The notes: generated by a model not told the origin, from the sequence alone. Counted from the first letter of the stretch, positions 6,596 through 14,912 are shown. The stretch is DNA of 64,000 nucleotides from Marivivens donghaensis (GCF_030410045.1 NZ_JAUFRA010000002.1:153866-217865); one strand, 5' to 3'. Translations and numbers: made by a program.

Positions 6596-8713
6596 TTAGT
6601 TCTTTGGGTTCTTCTTAAAACCACCTTTGGGATTGCCGCCCTTGAACGACGACTTGCGGTCGCCAGAAGGCTTGCCACCGAATTTCTTACCAGCTGGTTT
6701 GTCACCAAATGTGCGTTTTCCTGCGGGCTTCTTTGCTGCGTCGTCGCCAGCACGAGCACGCGGCTTAGCAAAAGACGGACGATCAACGCGGCCATCGTCG
6801 CGGCGCTTCATGTCTTCTTTCTTCCAGCGCGTTTTGATGCGCGGCTCGGAGCCAGTTTCGCCTTCGGATTTGGTTTCTACTTTGCGAGGTTTAGTATCGG
6901 GTTTGTCAAAACGCGCGGGGCGATCAAACTTTGCGGGTTTGTCCTTGCGCTCTGGACGTTCGAAACGTTCTGGACGAGGCGAACGCTCACCACGCTCACC
7001 ACGCTCACCACGCTCACCACGCTCACCACGCTCACCACGCTCACCACGTTCTTCGCGACGAGGACGGTCCGACGGGCCTCCACGATGGGGAGGACGCTCA
7101 GGACGGTCTGGACGTGGGCCGCGCGGTTTACGTGCGTCCATTTCGGGTGCTTGGTCCATGACGACCAGCGAAATGCCCTGTTCCAACTCGAGGTTCGCAC
7201 CTTCGCGCACAACCATCGCCTTGCCAGCTTCTTCCTGAACTTCGACGTAGGTGTCCGTATCGTTGATGCGGATACGGCCAATCGCATTCTTGTTAAGACC
7301 AGACTGTTTGCACAGCATCGGCAACAGCCAGCGCGGTTCCGCACGTTCGTTGCGACCGATCGAGAGTTTGAACCAAACCGACGGCCCAAATTCTTGTTTC
7401 TTCTTCTCGCGATCAACAGGCACGCCACCCAGTTCTTCAGGCGGGCAGCGACGTTCTTGATAGAGGCGCAGATAAGCCGCAGCGACTTGTTCAGCGCTGT
7501 ATTTTTCTAGCAGTTTGCTGGCGAACGCAGCCTGATCCTCGTTGATGGCTTCGGACCATGCAGGGTGGTTGATCAGACGCTCTTCTTCACGTGTTTGAAC
7601 AGCCTCGGCGCTAGGCGGCTCTGTCCATTCTGCTTCCAGCTTCGCCCATTTGAGCAAACGGGTGATTTTCATACGATCACGCGGTGTGGCGATCAGCGCG
7701 GAAATACCCTTGCGTCCAGCGCGACCGGTACGGCCAGAGCGGTGCAACAGGGTTTCAGTGTTTGTCGGCGTTTCAGCGTGGATAACCAACTCAAGTCCCG
7801 GAAGGTCGATACCACGTGCAGCAACGTCTGTTGCAACGCAGACCTTTGCACGACCGTCGCGCATCGCTTGCAGCGCGTGTGTCCGTTCGGTTTGGGTCAG
7901 TTCGCCCGAGAGCGATACAACTTGGAAACCACGGTTCGACAGGCGGGCCGTCAGACGGGCCACGGCTGCGCGCGTGTTCGCAAAGATGATGGTGTTATCG
8001 GGGTCATGGAACAAAAGCGCGTTGATGATCGCGTGTTCAGCATCATGCGGTGCACAGTTGAGAACCTGATACGAAATGTCAGAATGCTGTTGTTCTTTTG
8101 AAGAAACTTCGACGCGCAGGGCGTCTTTTTGGAAGTCTTTTGCAAGTTTCGCGATCAGTGGCGGAACGGTTGCGGAGAACATCAGTGTGCGGCGATCTTC
8201 GGGCGCTTCCGCCAGAATGAACTCGAGGTCCTCACGGAACCCGAGGTCGAGCATTTCGTCCGCTTCGTCCAAGACAACAGCGCGTGCCATTGTGAGGTCA
8301 AGCGCGTTGCGTTGGATGTGGTCGCGAATACGGCCTGGTGTACCGACGACGATGTGCGCACCACGTTCGAGAGCACGACGTTCGTTGCGAGGGTCCATAC
8401 CACCAACAGCGGATGCAATCACGGCACCCGTTTTCGCGTAGAGCCATTCAAGCTCACGGCTGACTTGGAATGCAAGTTCGCGGGTCGGCGCAACGATCAG
8501 CGCGACAGGGAGGCCTGCGCGACCAGCAGAGCCGTCATCGTCCAAAAGGTCGGATGCGATAGCGAGGCCAAAGCCAACTGTTTTGCCAGAACCAGTACGA
8601 GCGGAAACCAGAAGGTCTTTCCCCTCGTAGTCGGGATTTAGCACAGCCTCCTGAACATCGGTCAGCGTTGTATACCCACGCTCGGATAGCGCGGCGGAAA
8701 TAGTCGGGATCAT
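6596..8713 (-). CDS. DEAD-box ATP-dependent RNA helicase with DbpA-type RNA-binding domain and long basic/acidic tail
   Basis: This is a cytosolic RNA helicase of about 705 residues. The core carries the Q motif region (TLTDVQEAVL, 16-25), Walker A ARTGSGKT (38-45), DEAD (149-152), SAT, and motif VI HRSGRTGRAG. A DbpA-like RRM domain follows (FGPSVWFKLSIGRNERAEP region), resembling CsdA/DbpA. The last 180 residues are low complexity: seven GER repeats encoded by a perfect 9-bp tandem repeat, then Arg/Lys/Pro/Asp-rich sequence ending GGFKKNPKN. Likely roles are ribosome assembly and cold adaptation, by family. I prefer the ATG at 8713 because homologues begin close to this point; the frame also offers a GTG at 8764. 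Neither has a good ribosome site. Confidence 0.9.
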   Translation of the reverse strand: MIPTISAALSERGYTTLTDVQEAVLNPDYEGKDLLVSARTGSGKTVGFGLAIASDLLDDDGSAGRAGLPVALIVAPTRELAFQVSRELEWLYAKTGAVIASAVGGMDPRNERRALERGAHIVVGTPGRIRDHIQRNALDLTMARAVVLDEADEMLDLGFREDLEFILAEAPEDRRTLMFSATVPPLIAKLAKDFQKDALRVEVSSKEQQHSDISYQVLNCAPHDAEHAIINALLFHDPDNTIIFANTRAAVARLTARLSNRGFQVVSLSGELTQTERTHALQAMRDGRAKVCVATDVAARGIDLPGLELVIHAETPTNTETLLHRSGRTGRAGRKGISALIATPRDRMKITRLLKWAKLEAEWTEPPSAEAVQTREEERLINHPAWSEAINEDQAAFASKLLEKYSAEQVAAAYLRLYQERRCPPEELGGVPVDREKKKQEFGPSVWFKLSIGRNERAEPRWLLPMLCKQSGLNKNAIGRIRINDTDTYVEVQEEAGKAMVVREGANLELEQGISLVVMDQAPEMDARKPRGPRPDRPERPPHRGGPSDRPRREERGERGERGERGERGERGERGERSPRPERFERPERKDKPAKFDRPARFDKPDTKPRKVETKSEGETGSEPRIKTRWKKEDMKRRDDGRVDRPSFAKPRARAGDDAAKKPAGKRTFGDKPAGKKFGGKPSGDRKSSFKGGNPKGGFKKNPKN
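6984..7046. repeat. Perfect 9-bp tandem repeat, seven copies, inside the helicase gene
   Basis: CGCTCACCA is repeated seven times without change. On the coding strand it encodes (Gly-Glu-Arg)n. Because the unit is a multiple of three, slippage changes tail length without a frameshift. Confidence 0.95.
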
Positions 8714-8820
8714 CAGGGAGGCTTTCAAAAAAGGTCGAAGGTGGCCGTCTACACGGGCAGACACGCTAAGTATATAGCAAATATGTTGGCTCTGCTATGA
8801 CCTGTCGGTATGGATAACAT

Positions 8821-9519
8821 ATGAAACTATTTGTCGGCCTCGGAAATCCGGGTGTGAAATACGCCCAAAATCGTCACAACATCGGCTTTATGGCCGTGGA
8901 ACGTATCGCGAGCGATCACGGGTTTTCGCCGTGGCGCGCCAAATTCCAAGGCCAAACGAGCGAAGGTAGACTGGGGTCCGAAAAGGTTATCCTGTTGAAA
9001 CCGGACACCTTTATGAACCTATCTGGCCAGTCTGTTGGCGAGGCGATGAGGTTTCACAAGCTCACGCCCCAAGATGTAGTCGTGTTCCACGATGAACTCG
9101 ATCTCGCGCCGAGCAAGTGTCGTTTGAAAACGGGCGGCGGCCATGCGGGCCACAACGGACTTCGTTCGATCCACCAACATATCGGTGAAGCCTATGACCG
9201 CGTTCGACTTGGCATCGGGCACCCTGGGCACAAAGATCGCGTCGCTGGCTATGTTCTGTCGGATTTTGCGAAAGCAGAGCAGGTTTGGCTCGATGATATG
9301 ATGCGTGGAATCAGTGACGGGGCGGGTGCCCTGGCAGAGGGTGACGGCCCCAAATTCCTAAATGCCGTGGCATTGCGTGTGGCCCCACCTCGCTCTGGAA
9401 CAGGTACGGCTCAGGCTTCGAAGTCGAAGAATAAGCCCGAAAAGCTCGTTAAAAACGAACCGACGGTTGAGGAAGATACCCGCAGTCCGATGGAAAAGTT
9501 GGTGGATCGTTTCAGATGA
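8821..9519 (+). CDS. pth: Peptidyl-tRNA hydrolase
   Basis: Pth releases peptides from prematurely dropped peptidyl-tRNA. The 232-residue protein starts MKLFVGLGNPGVKY and shows the catalytic His19 (NRHNIGF), the HDELDL motif (90-95) and KTGGGHAGHNGLRSI. It is longer than the E. coli enzyme: after about residue 190 there is a Lys/Glu-rich tail, frequent in alphaproteobacteria. The start is at 8821, divergent from the DEAD-box gene. The stop overlaps the next gene by four bases (ATGA). Confidence 0.96.
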   Translation: MKLFVGLGNPGVKYAQNRHNIGFMAVERIASDHGFSPWRAKFQGQTSEGRLGSEKVILLKPDTFMNLSGQSVGEAMRFHKLTPQDVVVFHDELDLAPSKCRLKTGGGHAGHNGLRSIHQHIGEAYDRVRLGIGHPGHKDRVAGYVLSDFAKAEQVWLDDMMRGISDGAGALAEGDGPKFLNAVALRVAPPRSGTGTAQASKSKNKPEKLVKNEPTVEEDTRSPMEKLVDRFR

Positions 9520-10547
9520 CAGGTCGCTTACCCGAGGCTCTTTTAACACAGGCGCAGGCCTCCGAGGCTCTTGGGTCACCGTTGACTGCGAACTTACTGA
9601 ACTTGCTGGCTGAGAGGCTCACACCTCATTCCCCGCTCACCGCGCGTTTGTTTAATTGGCCGGGCGATATGGGGCCATCGGCAGACTCAGTCCCGTTGCG
9701 GCTCGCGGGCGCGTTGAATGCGCTTCGAATGTTGGGGCGCTGTGGGTTGGAAGATGCCTACGAAAACTATGCAACCGATCCTGATGCGCTTTGGGTGGCT
9801 GTAGAACGTGCTTTGACCGAAGAAGCCCCTTTCATATCGACGTTTATCGATAGTCCCCCGCAAACAAATGAAGTCCGCCGCTCTGCCGTTCTCATTGCGG
9901 TCTCTCACTGGCTGACAAAGCGGTTCAAACTCCCGATGAACGTTTTCGAAGTCGGTGCGAGCGCTGGCTTGAACCTTATGTGGGATAGGTTCGCATTGTA
10001 TTTGGGAGAGACTGTGTATGGCGAAGGCGATAGTCCCGTTCGGTTGGCTCCTGAGTGGACAGGGCCCTATCCGCCGAGGTCAGAGCTGCGGATATTAGAT
10101 CGTCGTGGCGTGGACCTGAGCCCGATTGATGTCCAGAACCCGCTAGATCGGTTGCGCCTCAAGTCGTACATTTGGCCTGATCAGTTCGAGCGCGTGGCAC
10201 TCACAGAGGCAGCAATCAGGCTGTGTGATGTCAGCGTTGAACAGGGTGACGCCGTCGAGTGGTTGAATGCCAGTCTTCAAACGACGTGTGGCGCCCTGAC
10301 GATGGTCTATTCGACGGTGGCTTGGCAGTATTTGCCAGCCGATGCCCAAGAGCGTGGTCGGTCGATTATCGAAACTGTGGGTCGTGCAGCGACTGCAGAA
10401 AGTCCGCTTGCATGGTTCCAGATGGAAGCTGACGGTCAAAGCGGGAGCGCAGCCCTGACGTTGCGCATTTGGCCTGGTGAACTGCGGTTCAAAATGGGTC
10501 GTGTTGATTTTCATGGCCGCTGGGTTAAATGGACCTCACCTGTGTGA
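9516..10547 (+). CDS. DUF2332 family protein
   Basis: This 343-residue soluble protein of the DUF2332/COG4427 family has no established function. Recognisable features are the N-terminal helical segment with SPLTARLFNWPGDMGPSADS near 40-60, followed by SVPLRLAGALNALRM, and a central FEVGASAGLNLMWDRF motif that resembles the glycine-rich loop of methyltransferase folds. Its ATG overlaps the pth stop (ATGA), implying translational coupling. The next gene, DUF2237, starts 10 bases after its stop, so pth-DUF2332-DUF2237 form one operon. A link of these two families to tRNA or translation is only suggested by context. Confidence 0.85.
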   Translation: MTGRLPEALLTQAQASEALGSPLTANLLNLLAERLTPHSPLTARLFNWPGDMGPSADSVPLRLAGALNALRMLGRCGLEDAYENYATDPDALWVAVERALTEEAPFISTFIDSPPQTNEVRRSAVLIAVSHWLTKRFKLPMNVFEVGASAGLNLMWDRFALYLGETVYGEGDSPVRLAPEWTGPYPPRSELRILDRRGVDLSPIDVQNPLDRLRLKSYIWPDQFERVALTEAAIRLCDVSVEQGDAVEWLNASLQTTCGALTMVYSTVAWQYLPADAQERGRSIIETVGRAATAESPLAWFQMEADGQSGSAALTLRIWPGELRFKMGRVDFHGRWVKWTSPV

Positions 10548-10557
10548 TGAGGCCCCG

Positions 10558-10932
10558 ATGACTCAAATGGACCAATCTCTTAACGTATACGGTGCACCGC
10601 TTATTCCGTGCTCCACCGCTCCGATGACCGGATTTTTCCGCGACGGGTTCTGCAATACATGCGAGCAGGACCAAGGGAGCCACACCGTTTGCGCAGTCAT
10701 GACCGAGGAATTCCTCGCGTTTTCGAAATACGTGGGAAATGACCTGTCGACACCGAGGCCCGAGTTCAATTTCGTAGGCCTGAAAGCTGGCGATCAATGG
10801 TGCCTTTGCGCTGGACGCTTTCTGCAAGCCGCCGACGAGGGGTGTGCGCCTTTGGTTAATCTCAATGCCACTCACATGCGGGCGCTTGAGATTGTGCCTT
10901 TGGCTGTCCTAGAGGCTCACTCTGCCGCTTGA
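10558..10932 (+). CDS. DUF2237 family protein (Cys-rich)
   Basis: A 124-residue soluble protein of the DUF2237 family, function unknown. It shows the family pattern TGFFRDGFCNTCEQD, VCAVMTEEFL, GNDLSTPRPEF, GDQWCLCAGRFLQA and NATHMRALEIVPL, with six conserved cysteines. I start at MTQMDQSLNVYG because GAGG lies six bases upstream; the frame is open 81 bases further into DUF2332 but that extension is not family-like. Third gene of the pth operon. Its 3' end overlaps the convergent LuxR gene by 16 bases. Confidence 0.88.
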   Translation: MTQMDQSLNVYGAPLIPCSTAPMTGFFRDGFCNTCEQDQGSHTVCAVMTEEFLAFSKYVGNDLSTPRPEFNFVGLKAGDQWCLCAGRFLQAADEGCAPLVNLNATHMRALEIVPLAVLEAHSAA

Positions 10933-11420
10933 GCGGTAACAGCAAAGGCTGTTTCATCTAACAAATCGTCAATAAACAGGCTGAGAAGCTGGGGGCGTCC
11001 CGTAACGCCAGCCTTCCTGTAAATTGCATTCGTCTGCGCTTTAACCGTGCCTTCTGACGTATTGCGAAGCGCGGCGATTTCAGCGGTATTCAGCCCTTTG
11101 ATGGCAAACAACGCGACGTCTTGTTCAGCGGCGGTGAGGCCCCATGCATCGAACCGTTCGTGCATGAGTTCCATAAAAGCACCCGACGCTGCGCGTAGAC
11201 GATTTTCCGCCAGTCGAGCGCGTGCGGAGGACCGTCGCAAGATGACCGCACCAAAACCGACACCGATCAGAAGGCCGAATGCGGCGCCGAGTTCGATATA
11301 TTCAGAGACTTGCCACGAAAATGCAGCAACGCCAAACACCGACGACAGGATGTTCCATAGGAAAAAGGTGGCGCAAATGATTTGCACCACGAGGACAGCT
11401 GTGACTGCCCGCTTGTCCAT
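10917..11420 (-). CDS. Membrane-anchored LuxR-type (GerE) transcriptional regulator
   Basis: A 167-residue protein with two predicted membrane helices (about 7-29 and 43-62), a short cytoplasmic Arg-rich linker, and a C-terminal GerE helix-turn-helix (about 95-150: LTAAEQDVALFAIKGLNTAEIA, then GTVKAQTNAIYRKAG). There is no ligand-binding PAS or receiver domain, so any sensing must go through the membrane hairpin or a partner. It is the last gene of a leftward unit after two secreted Asp-rich proteins; the gap to the preceding stop is 18 bases. Probably regulates its own cassette, by inference. Confidence 0.85.
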   Translation of the reverse strand: MDKRAVTAVLVVQIICATFFLWNILSSVFGVAAFSWQVSEYIELGAAFGLLIGVGFGAVILRRSSARARLAENRLRAASGAFMELMHERFDAWGLTAAEQDVALFAIKGLNTAEIAALRNTSEGTVKAQTNAIYRKAGVTGRPQLLSLFIDDLLDETAFAVTAQAAE

Positions 11421-11438
11421 TAATTGGAACCTATCCCG

Positions 11439-11918
11439 TTAATCATCGTCGTCCTTATCATCGCCACTATCTTCGTCGTCTTTGCTGTCGTTATCGTCGC
11501 CACCTCGATTGCGGCCACGATCATGATCATCGTCAGAGCTATCATCGTCCTCATCATCGCTGCGATCATCGTCATTTCCGTGTCTGTCGTGATCGTCGTC
11601 GGATTCAATTTCTTCGAGCTCCGCAATGCGGGGGATGATGGTCATATTGGATCGTTTGCTTTCGCCTATCGCACGCCAATAGTCCCTCAGCAGTTCGCCC
11701 GTGGTTGGGTTAAACACCAGCTCTCTTTCATGGGTTTGATTGCGCGCAACGACTCGAACGCGGCCCAGAAGGGTGCGATTTACCACGATGTCCGTATAGC
11801 CCTGCTCCTGCAGCTGCATAACGATGCTGTCTTGGATCGACTGCGCATGCACAGGCGCCCCAAACGCCAAAAGGGCGCTTGTGATCATAATCGAAAGAGA
11901 TTGGGTCCCGAATTTCAT
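11439..11918 (-). CDS. Secreted PepSY-like protein with Asp-rich tail (copy 1)
   Basis: A 159-residue exported protein. Residues 1-25 are a signal peptide (hydrophobic SIMITSALLAFGAPVHA). Residues 27-82 match the PepSY pattern: QLQEQGYTDIVV, LLGRVRVVARN, RELVFNPTTGELLRDYW. Residues 107-159 are extremely acidic, 28 Asp of 53, ending KDDDD. Such a tail could bind Ca2+ or other cations without fixed structure. I start at MKFGTQ, the signal peptide Met; the frame opens 14 residues earlier. A similar protein is encoded immediately upstream, and a membrane LuxR regulator immediately downstream. Function unknown. Confidence 0.75.
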   Translation of the reverse strand: MKFGTQSLSIMITSALLAFGAPVHAQSIQDSIVMQLQEQGYTDIVVNRTLLGRVRVVARNQTHERELVFNPTTGELLRDYWRAIGESKRSNMTIIPRIAELEEIESDDDHDRHGNDDDRSDDEDDDSSDDDHDRGRNRGGDDNDSKDDEDSGDDKDDDD

Positions 11919-11978
11919 TTGTTCACCAGAAGGGGGTTCTGACAACACGCCAGAACCCAATCATGTTAGCATGAAGCG

Positions 11979-12407
11979 TTACGAGTCGTCATTGCTGTCG
12001 TCGTCACTATCATCACGGCTGTCGTCGTGGTCATCATCGTGATCATCGTCGTCATGGCCGCGGCCGTGGTGACCACCATTCCGACCGTGATCGTCGTTTA
12101 GATCGTGCGAAGGGCCGTCATCGCTTCCACGAACCCGACCCGAGGCACCACGTTCGCCATCGCGTTCTGTTCGAGTTCTGACTTCGCTCGAAATCTCTGC
12201 GCCTGTCGCGCGGTCATAAATAACTTCGTACTTCATACCATCTCGATAGGCTTCGACTTTGACAGTGCTGGCCGAGTTATAGATTTCAATACCTGTGAAG
12301 CCACCATTTTGGTAAGCAGAGATGATGTTGTCGATCAGTGGATCGGCTTTGACGGTCAGTGTGGATGCAGCGATCAAAATCGCAGCGGCAAAGGTTATCT
12401 TTTTCAT
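11979..12407 (-). CDS. Secreted PepSY-like protein with Asp/His-rich tail (copy 2)
   Basis: A 142-residue exported protein related in plan to its downstream neighbour. It has a signal peptide (about 1-21, ending TLTVKA), a compact PepSY-like core (24-75: IISAYQNGGFTGIEIYN, VEAYRDGMKYEVIYDRATG), and a tail from about residue 95 in which Asp is mixed with seven His (HHGRGHDDDDHDDDHDD). The His content makes Zn2+, Cu2+ or Ni2+ binding more plausible than for copy 1, but this is inference. GGGAGAG five bases before the ATG supports the start. First gene of the three-gene cassette. Confidence 0.75.
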   Translation of the reverse strand: MKKITFAAAILIAASTLTVKADPLIDNIISAYQNGGFTGIEIYNSASTVKVEAYRDGMKYEVIYDRATGAEISSEVRTRTERDGERGASGRVRGSDDGPSHDLNDDHGRNGGHHGRGHDDDDHDDDHDDSRDDSDDDSNDDS

Positions 12408-12478
12408 AATACTCTCCCTAATTAACGGTAATCCGTGGAGACAGCGTCGCCTGAAAAATGACCGTCGATCTATCCGCG

Positions 12479-12535
12479 CAGAGTTTATTACAGCCTAATG
12501 ATCCATAGGTTGTATGGCTATAAACCAGAGTTTAT
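12479..12535. promoter_or_regulatory. 10-bp direct repeat in the promoter region of the PepSY/LuxR cassette
   Basis: CAGAGTTTAT occurs at 12479-12488 and again at 12526-12535 (47 bases apart), 72-128 bases upstream of the first cassette gene. Between them lie GCCTAATGATCCATAGG and GGCTATAAAC. An operator for the cassette LuxR protein is one possibility; not demonstrated. Confidence 0.35.
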
Positions 12536-12551
12536 GCGCCGAAAAACAAAA

Positions 12552-12569
12552 CCCCGCACAATGGCGGGG
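12552..12569 (-). terminator. Terminator after trpB
   Basis: CCCCGC (12552-12557) and GCGGGG (12564-12569) form the stem; reading leftward a TTTTGTTTTTC run follows. It is 28 bases past the trpB stop. Confidence 0.85.
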
Positions 12570-12597
12570 CTTTGATTTATCATAGTATTGCAGACAC

Positions 12598-13854
12598 TTA
12601 GTCGCTGTTGCGACCTTCGTTGCCACTGGTCATATCGACTCCTAGGTGGCGCGCAACGGTAAAGATGTCTTTGTCGCCGCGACCACACATGTTCATCACG
12701 ATGATATGGTCCTTGGGCAGAGTGGGCGCGATTTTCATCACGTGAGCCAACGCGTGAGACGGTTCCAGAGCAGGGATGATGCCTTCAGTTCGGCACGAGA
12801 ACTGGAATGCTTCGAGCGCTTCTTTGTCGGTGATCGACACATATTTTGCGCGACCGATGTCATGCAGCCACGCGTGTTCTGGCCCGATGCCCGGATAGTC
12901 CAAGCCAGCGGAGATCGAGAAACCTTCGAGGATTTGACCATCTTCGTCTTGGAGCAGATAGGTGCGGTTGCCATGCAGGACGCCAGGACGACCGCCTGTC
13001 AGCGACGCACAGTGCTCCATCTTTTCGTTCACGCCTTTTCCACCAGCTTCGACGCCGATAATATTGACCGATGGATCATCGAGGAACGGGTAGAACAGAC
13101 CCATTGCGTTTGATCCCCCACCGATCGCGGCAATCACGGTATCGGGCAGTCGACCTTCACCCTCTTGTTCGGGCAACTGCCAGCGGACTTCTTTACCGAT
13201 GATCGATTGGAAATCGCGAACCATGGCAGGGTAGGGGTGCGGGCCAGCAACGGTGCCGATGCAGTAGAAGGTATCTTCGACGTTGGTGACCCAATCCCTA
13301 AGCGCGTCGTTCATTGCATCTTTCAGTGTGCCACGGCCAGAGGTCACTGGAATAACCTCGGCACCAAGCAGCTTCATGCGGAACACGTTCGGCTGCTGAC
13401 GTTCAACGTCATGTGCACCCATGTAGACCACACACTTCAGGCCGAATTTGGCACAAACAGTTGCCGTTGCTACGCCGTGCTGGCCTGCGCCCGTTTCAGC
13501 GATGATCCGCGACTTACCCATGCGGCGTGCAAGGATGATCTGGCCAAGCACGTTGTTAATTTTGTGTGCACCAGTGTGGTTCAACTCGTCACGCTTGAGG
13601 TAGATTTTTGCTCCACCTAGCTCTTCGGTCATGCGGCTGGCAAAATACAGCGGGGATGGGCGGCCGACGTAGTGTTTCCACAGATCGTCCATCTCGGCCC
13701 AGAAGGTCGCATCGGTTTTTGCTTTTTCGTACTCAGCCTGCAGATCAAGGATCAGTGGCATCAGTGTTTCAGCAACGAACCGACCGCCGAAATTGCCAAA
13801 GCGGCCTTGTTCGTCCGGACCGTTCATAAAGCTGTTGAATAGATCGTCTGCCAT
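12598..13854 (-). CDS. trpB: Tryptophan synthase beta chain
   Basis: TrpB condenses indole with L-serine to give tryptophan, in complex with TrpA. The 418-residue protein has FGGRFVAETLMPLI near the N-terminus, the PLP lysine in HTGAHKINN (Lys98) and the phosphate-binding GGGSNAMG loop. I start at MADDLFNSF since GGGGAGG lies five bases upstream; the frame is open 13 residues earlier. It follows trpF by 66 bases in a leftward unit ihfB-lapA-trpF-trpB. trpA is not adjacent in this window. Confidence 0.97.
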   Translation of the reverse strand: MADDLFNSFMNGPDEQGRFGNFGGRFVAETLMPLILDLQAEYEKAKTDATFWAEMDDLWKHYVGRPSPLYFASRMTEELGGAKIYLKRDELNHTGAHKINNVLGQIILARRMGKSRIIAETGAGQHGVATATVCAKFGLKCVVYMGAHDVERQQPNVFRMKLLGAEVIPVTSGRGTLKDAMNDALRDWVTNVEDTFYCIGTVAGPHPYPAMVRDFQSIIGKEVRWQLPEQEGEGRLPDTVIAAIGGGSNAMGLFYPFLDDPSVNIIGVEAGGKGVNEKMEHCASLTGGRPGVLHGNRTYLLQDEDGQILEGFSISAGLDYPGIGPEHAWLHDIGRAKYVSITDKEALEAFQFSCRTEGIIPALEPSHALAHVMKIAPTLPKDHIIVMNMCGRGDKDIFTVARHLGVDMTSGNEGRNSD

Positions 13855-13920
13855 CGTGGCCTCCCCGAAGTTCAGCAGAACAGTTAGCGCCAATGCGCTA
13901 AGGGGTAAAGGGAGGAACCG

Positions 13921-14562
13921 TTACGCTTGTGCTGCTGCGATGAATGCGCGGATTTTTTCGGCATCTTTTACGCCAGGTGCGGATTCCACGCCCGACGATA
14001 CATCTACCTGACGCGCGCCAGTCATATCGATTGCCTGTGCAACGTTGTCAGCATTTAAGCCGCCCGCCAGCATCCACGGACGGGTCCAATATTTGCGCCG
14101 CACCATTTTCCAATCCCACGCTGCGCCATTCCCACCCGGACGGTCAGAGTCCTTGGGCTGTTTCGGTTCAACGAGGATTTGGTCGGCGACTTGGGCGTAA
14201 AGGTCGATCTGGAACAGATCGTCTGGGGACGAAATGCCGATAGCCTTCATAACAGGTAGGCCATAGCGTTCACGCACTTCGGTCACGCGCTCTGGGCTTT
14301 CTTTGCCGTGAAGCTGCAGCATATCGAGCGGCACTTTGGCCATTAATTCATCCAAGAATTCATCACTCGCATCAACAACGAGCGCTACCTTTGCGACGCC
14401 AAGCGGGACCTCAAGGGCCAAGGCTGCTGCTTCGTCGATTGTGACATTGCGTGGACTCTTTGGAAAGAACACGAACCCAAGGTACGCCGCGCCAGCATCG
14501 CAGGCGACCTGAATGCTGGCCGCATCGCGCAGCCCGCAGATTTTCACTCGGACATCAGGCAT
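13921..14562 (-). CDS. trpF: Phosphoribosylanthranilate isomerase
   Basis: TrpF performs the Amadori rearrangement of N-(5-phosphoribosyl)anthranilate to CdRP in tryptophan synthesis. The 213-residue (beta/alpha)8 protein begins VKICGLRDAASI, the catalytic Cys being C9, and has YLGFVFFPKSPRNV, DMLQLHGKESPE and the phosphate-binding LAGGLNADNV and DVSSGVESAPG loops. Only two bases separate its start from the lapA stop, suggesting coupling. It stands upstream of trpB, the usual alphaproteobacterial pair. Confidence 0.97.
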   Translation of the reverse strand: MPDVRVKICGLRDAASIQVACDAGAAYLGFVFFPKSPRNVTIDEAAALALEVPLGVAKVALVVDASDEFLDELMAKVPLDMLQLHGKESPERVTEVRERYGLPVMKAIGISSPDDLFQIDLYAQVADQILVEPKQPKDSDRPGGNGAAWDWKMVRRKYWTRPWMLAGGLNADNVAQAIDMTGARQVDVSSGVESAPGVKDAEKIRAFIAAAQA

Positions 14563-14564
14563 AA

Positions 14565-14912
14565 TTACGAACGTTCGAGCAGTTGGAGAACGTCGTCTTT
14601 GCCGTCGCCATCTGCATCGCGCAGACGGTCCAATTCACGACGAAGCTGCTTTGCTTCTTTGCCACGTGCACGGGCTTCGGAACGGGTTTTGTGTTCGCGC
14701 AGCCATTCCCAGAGAAACCCGATGAGCAAACCAACACCGACGCCTAGGAAAATGGCAATGAACAGAGGGACCTGAACGGTCGGCGCTACGCCGATGAAGT
14801 CAGCGAGCAAGTTCGGCATGGCGTGGATCGTCACGATGTCACGATTTGCCAAACCAACAAGCACAAGACAAAGGGCAACAATGCCCCAAAAGGCGTAGCG
14901 AAGCGTTTTCAT
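14565..14912 (-). CDS. lapA: LapA domain-containing (DUF1049) inner membrane protein
   Basis: A 115-residue protein with two membrane helices (about 5-23 and 45-68) and a charged cytoplasmic C-terminal helix (REHKTRSEARARGKEAKQLR...) that probably forms a coiled coil. This matches LapA, which in E. coli works with LapB in LPS assembly control. LapB is not next to it here. It lies between ihfB and trpF, nine bases after ihfB, the order typical of the Rhodobacteraceae. Confidence 0.85.
   Translation of the reverse strand: MKTLRYAFWGIVALCLVLVGLANRDIVTIHAMPNLLADFIGVAPTVQVPLFIAIFLGVGVGLLIGFLWEWLREHKTRSEARARGKEAKQLRRELDRLRDADGDGKDDVLQLLERS

Noticed and set aside
6984..7046. CRISPR-like array
   Set aside because: Units are only 9 bp, contiguous and without spacers; it is an in-frame coding repeat.
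6931..7161. His/Ala-repeat ORF on the plus strand over the 9-bp repeats
   Set aside because: It is the antisense translation of the GER repeat array; no start signal.
11424..11942. Ile/Val-rich plus-strand ORF opposite the Asp-rich protein
   Set aside because: GAT/GAC codons on the minus strand read as ATC/GTC on the plus strand, giving a false hydrophobic protein; the minus strand has the signal peptide and PepSY pattern.
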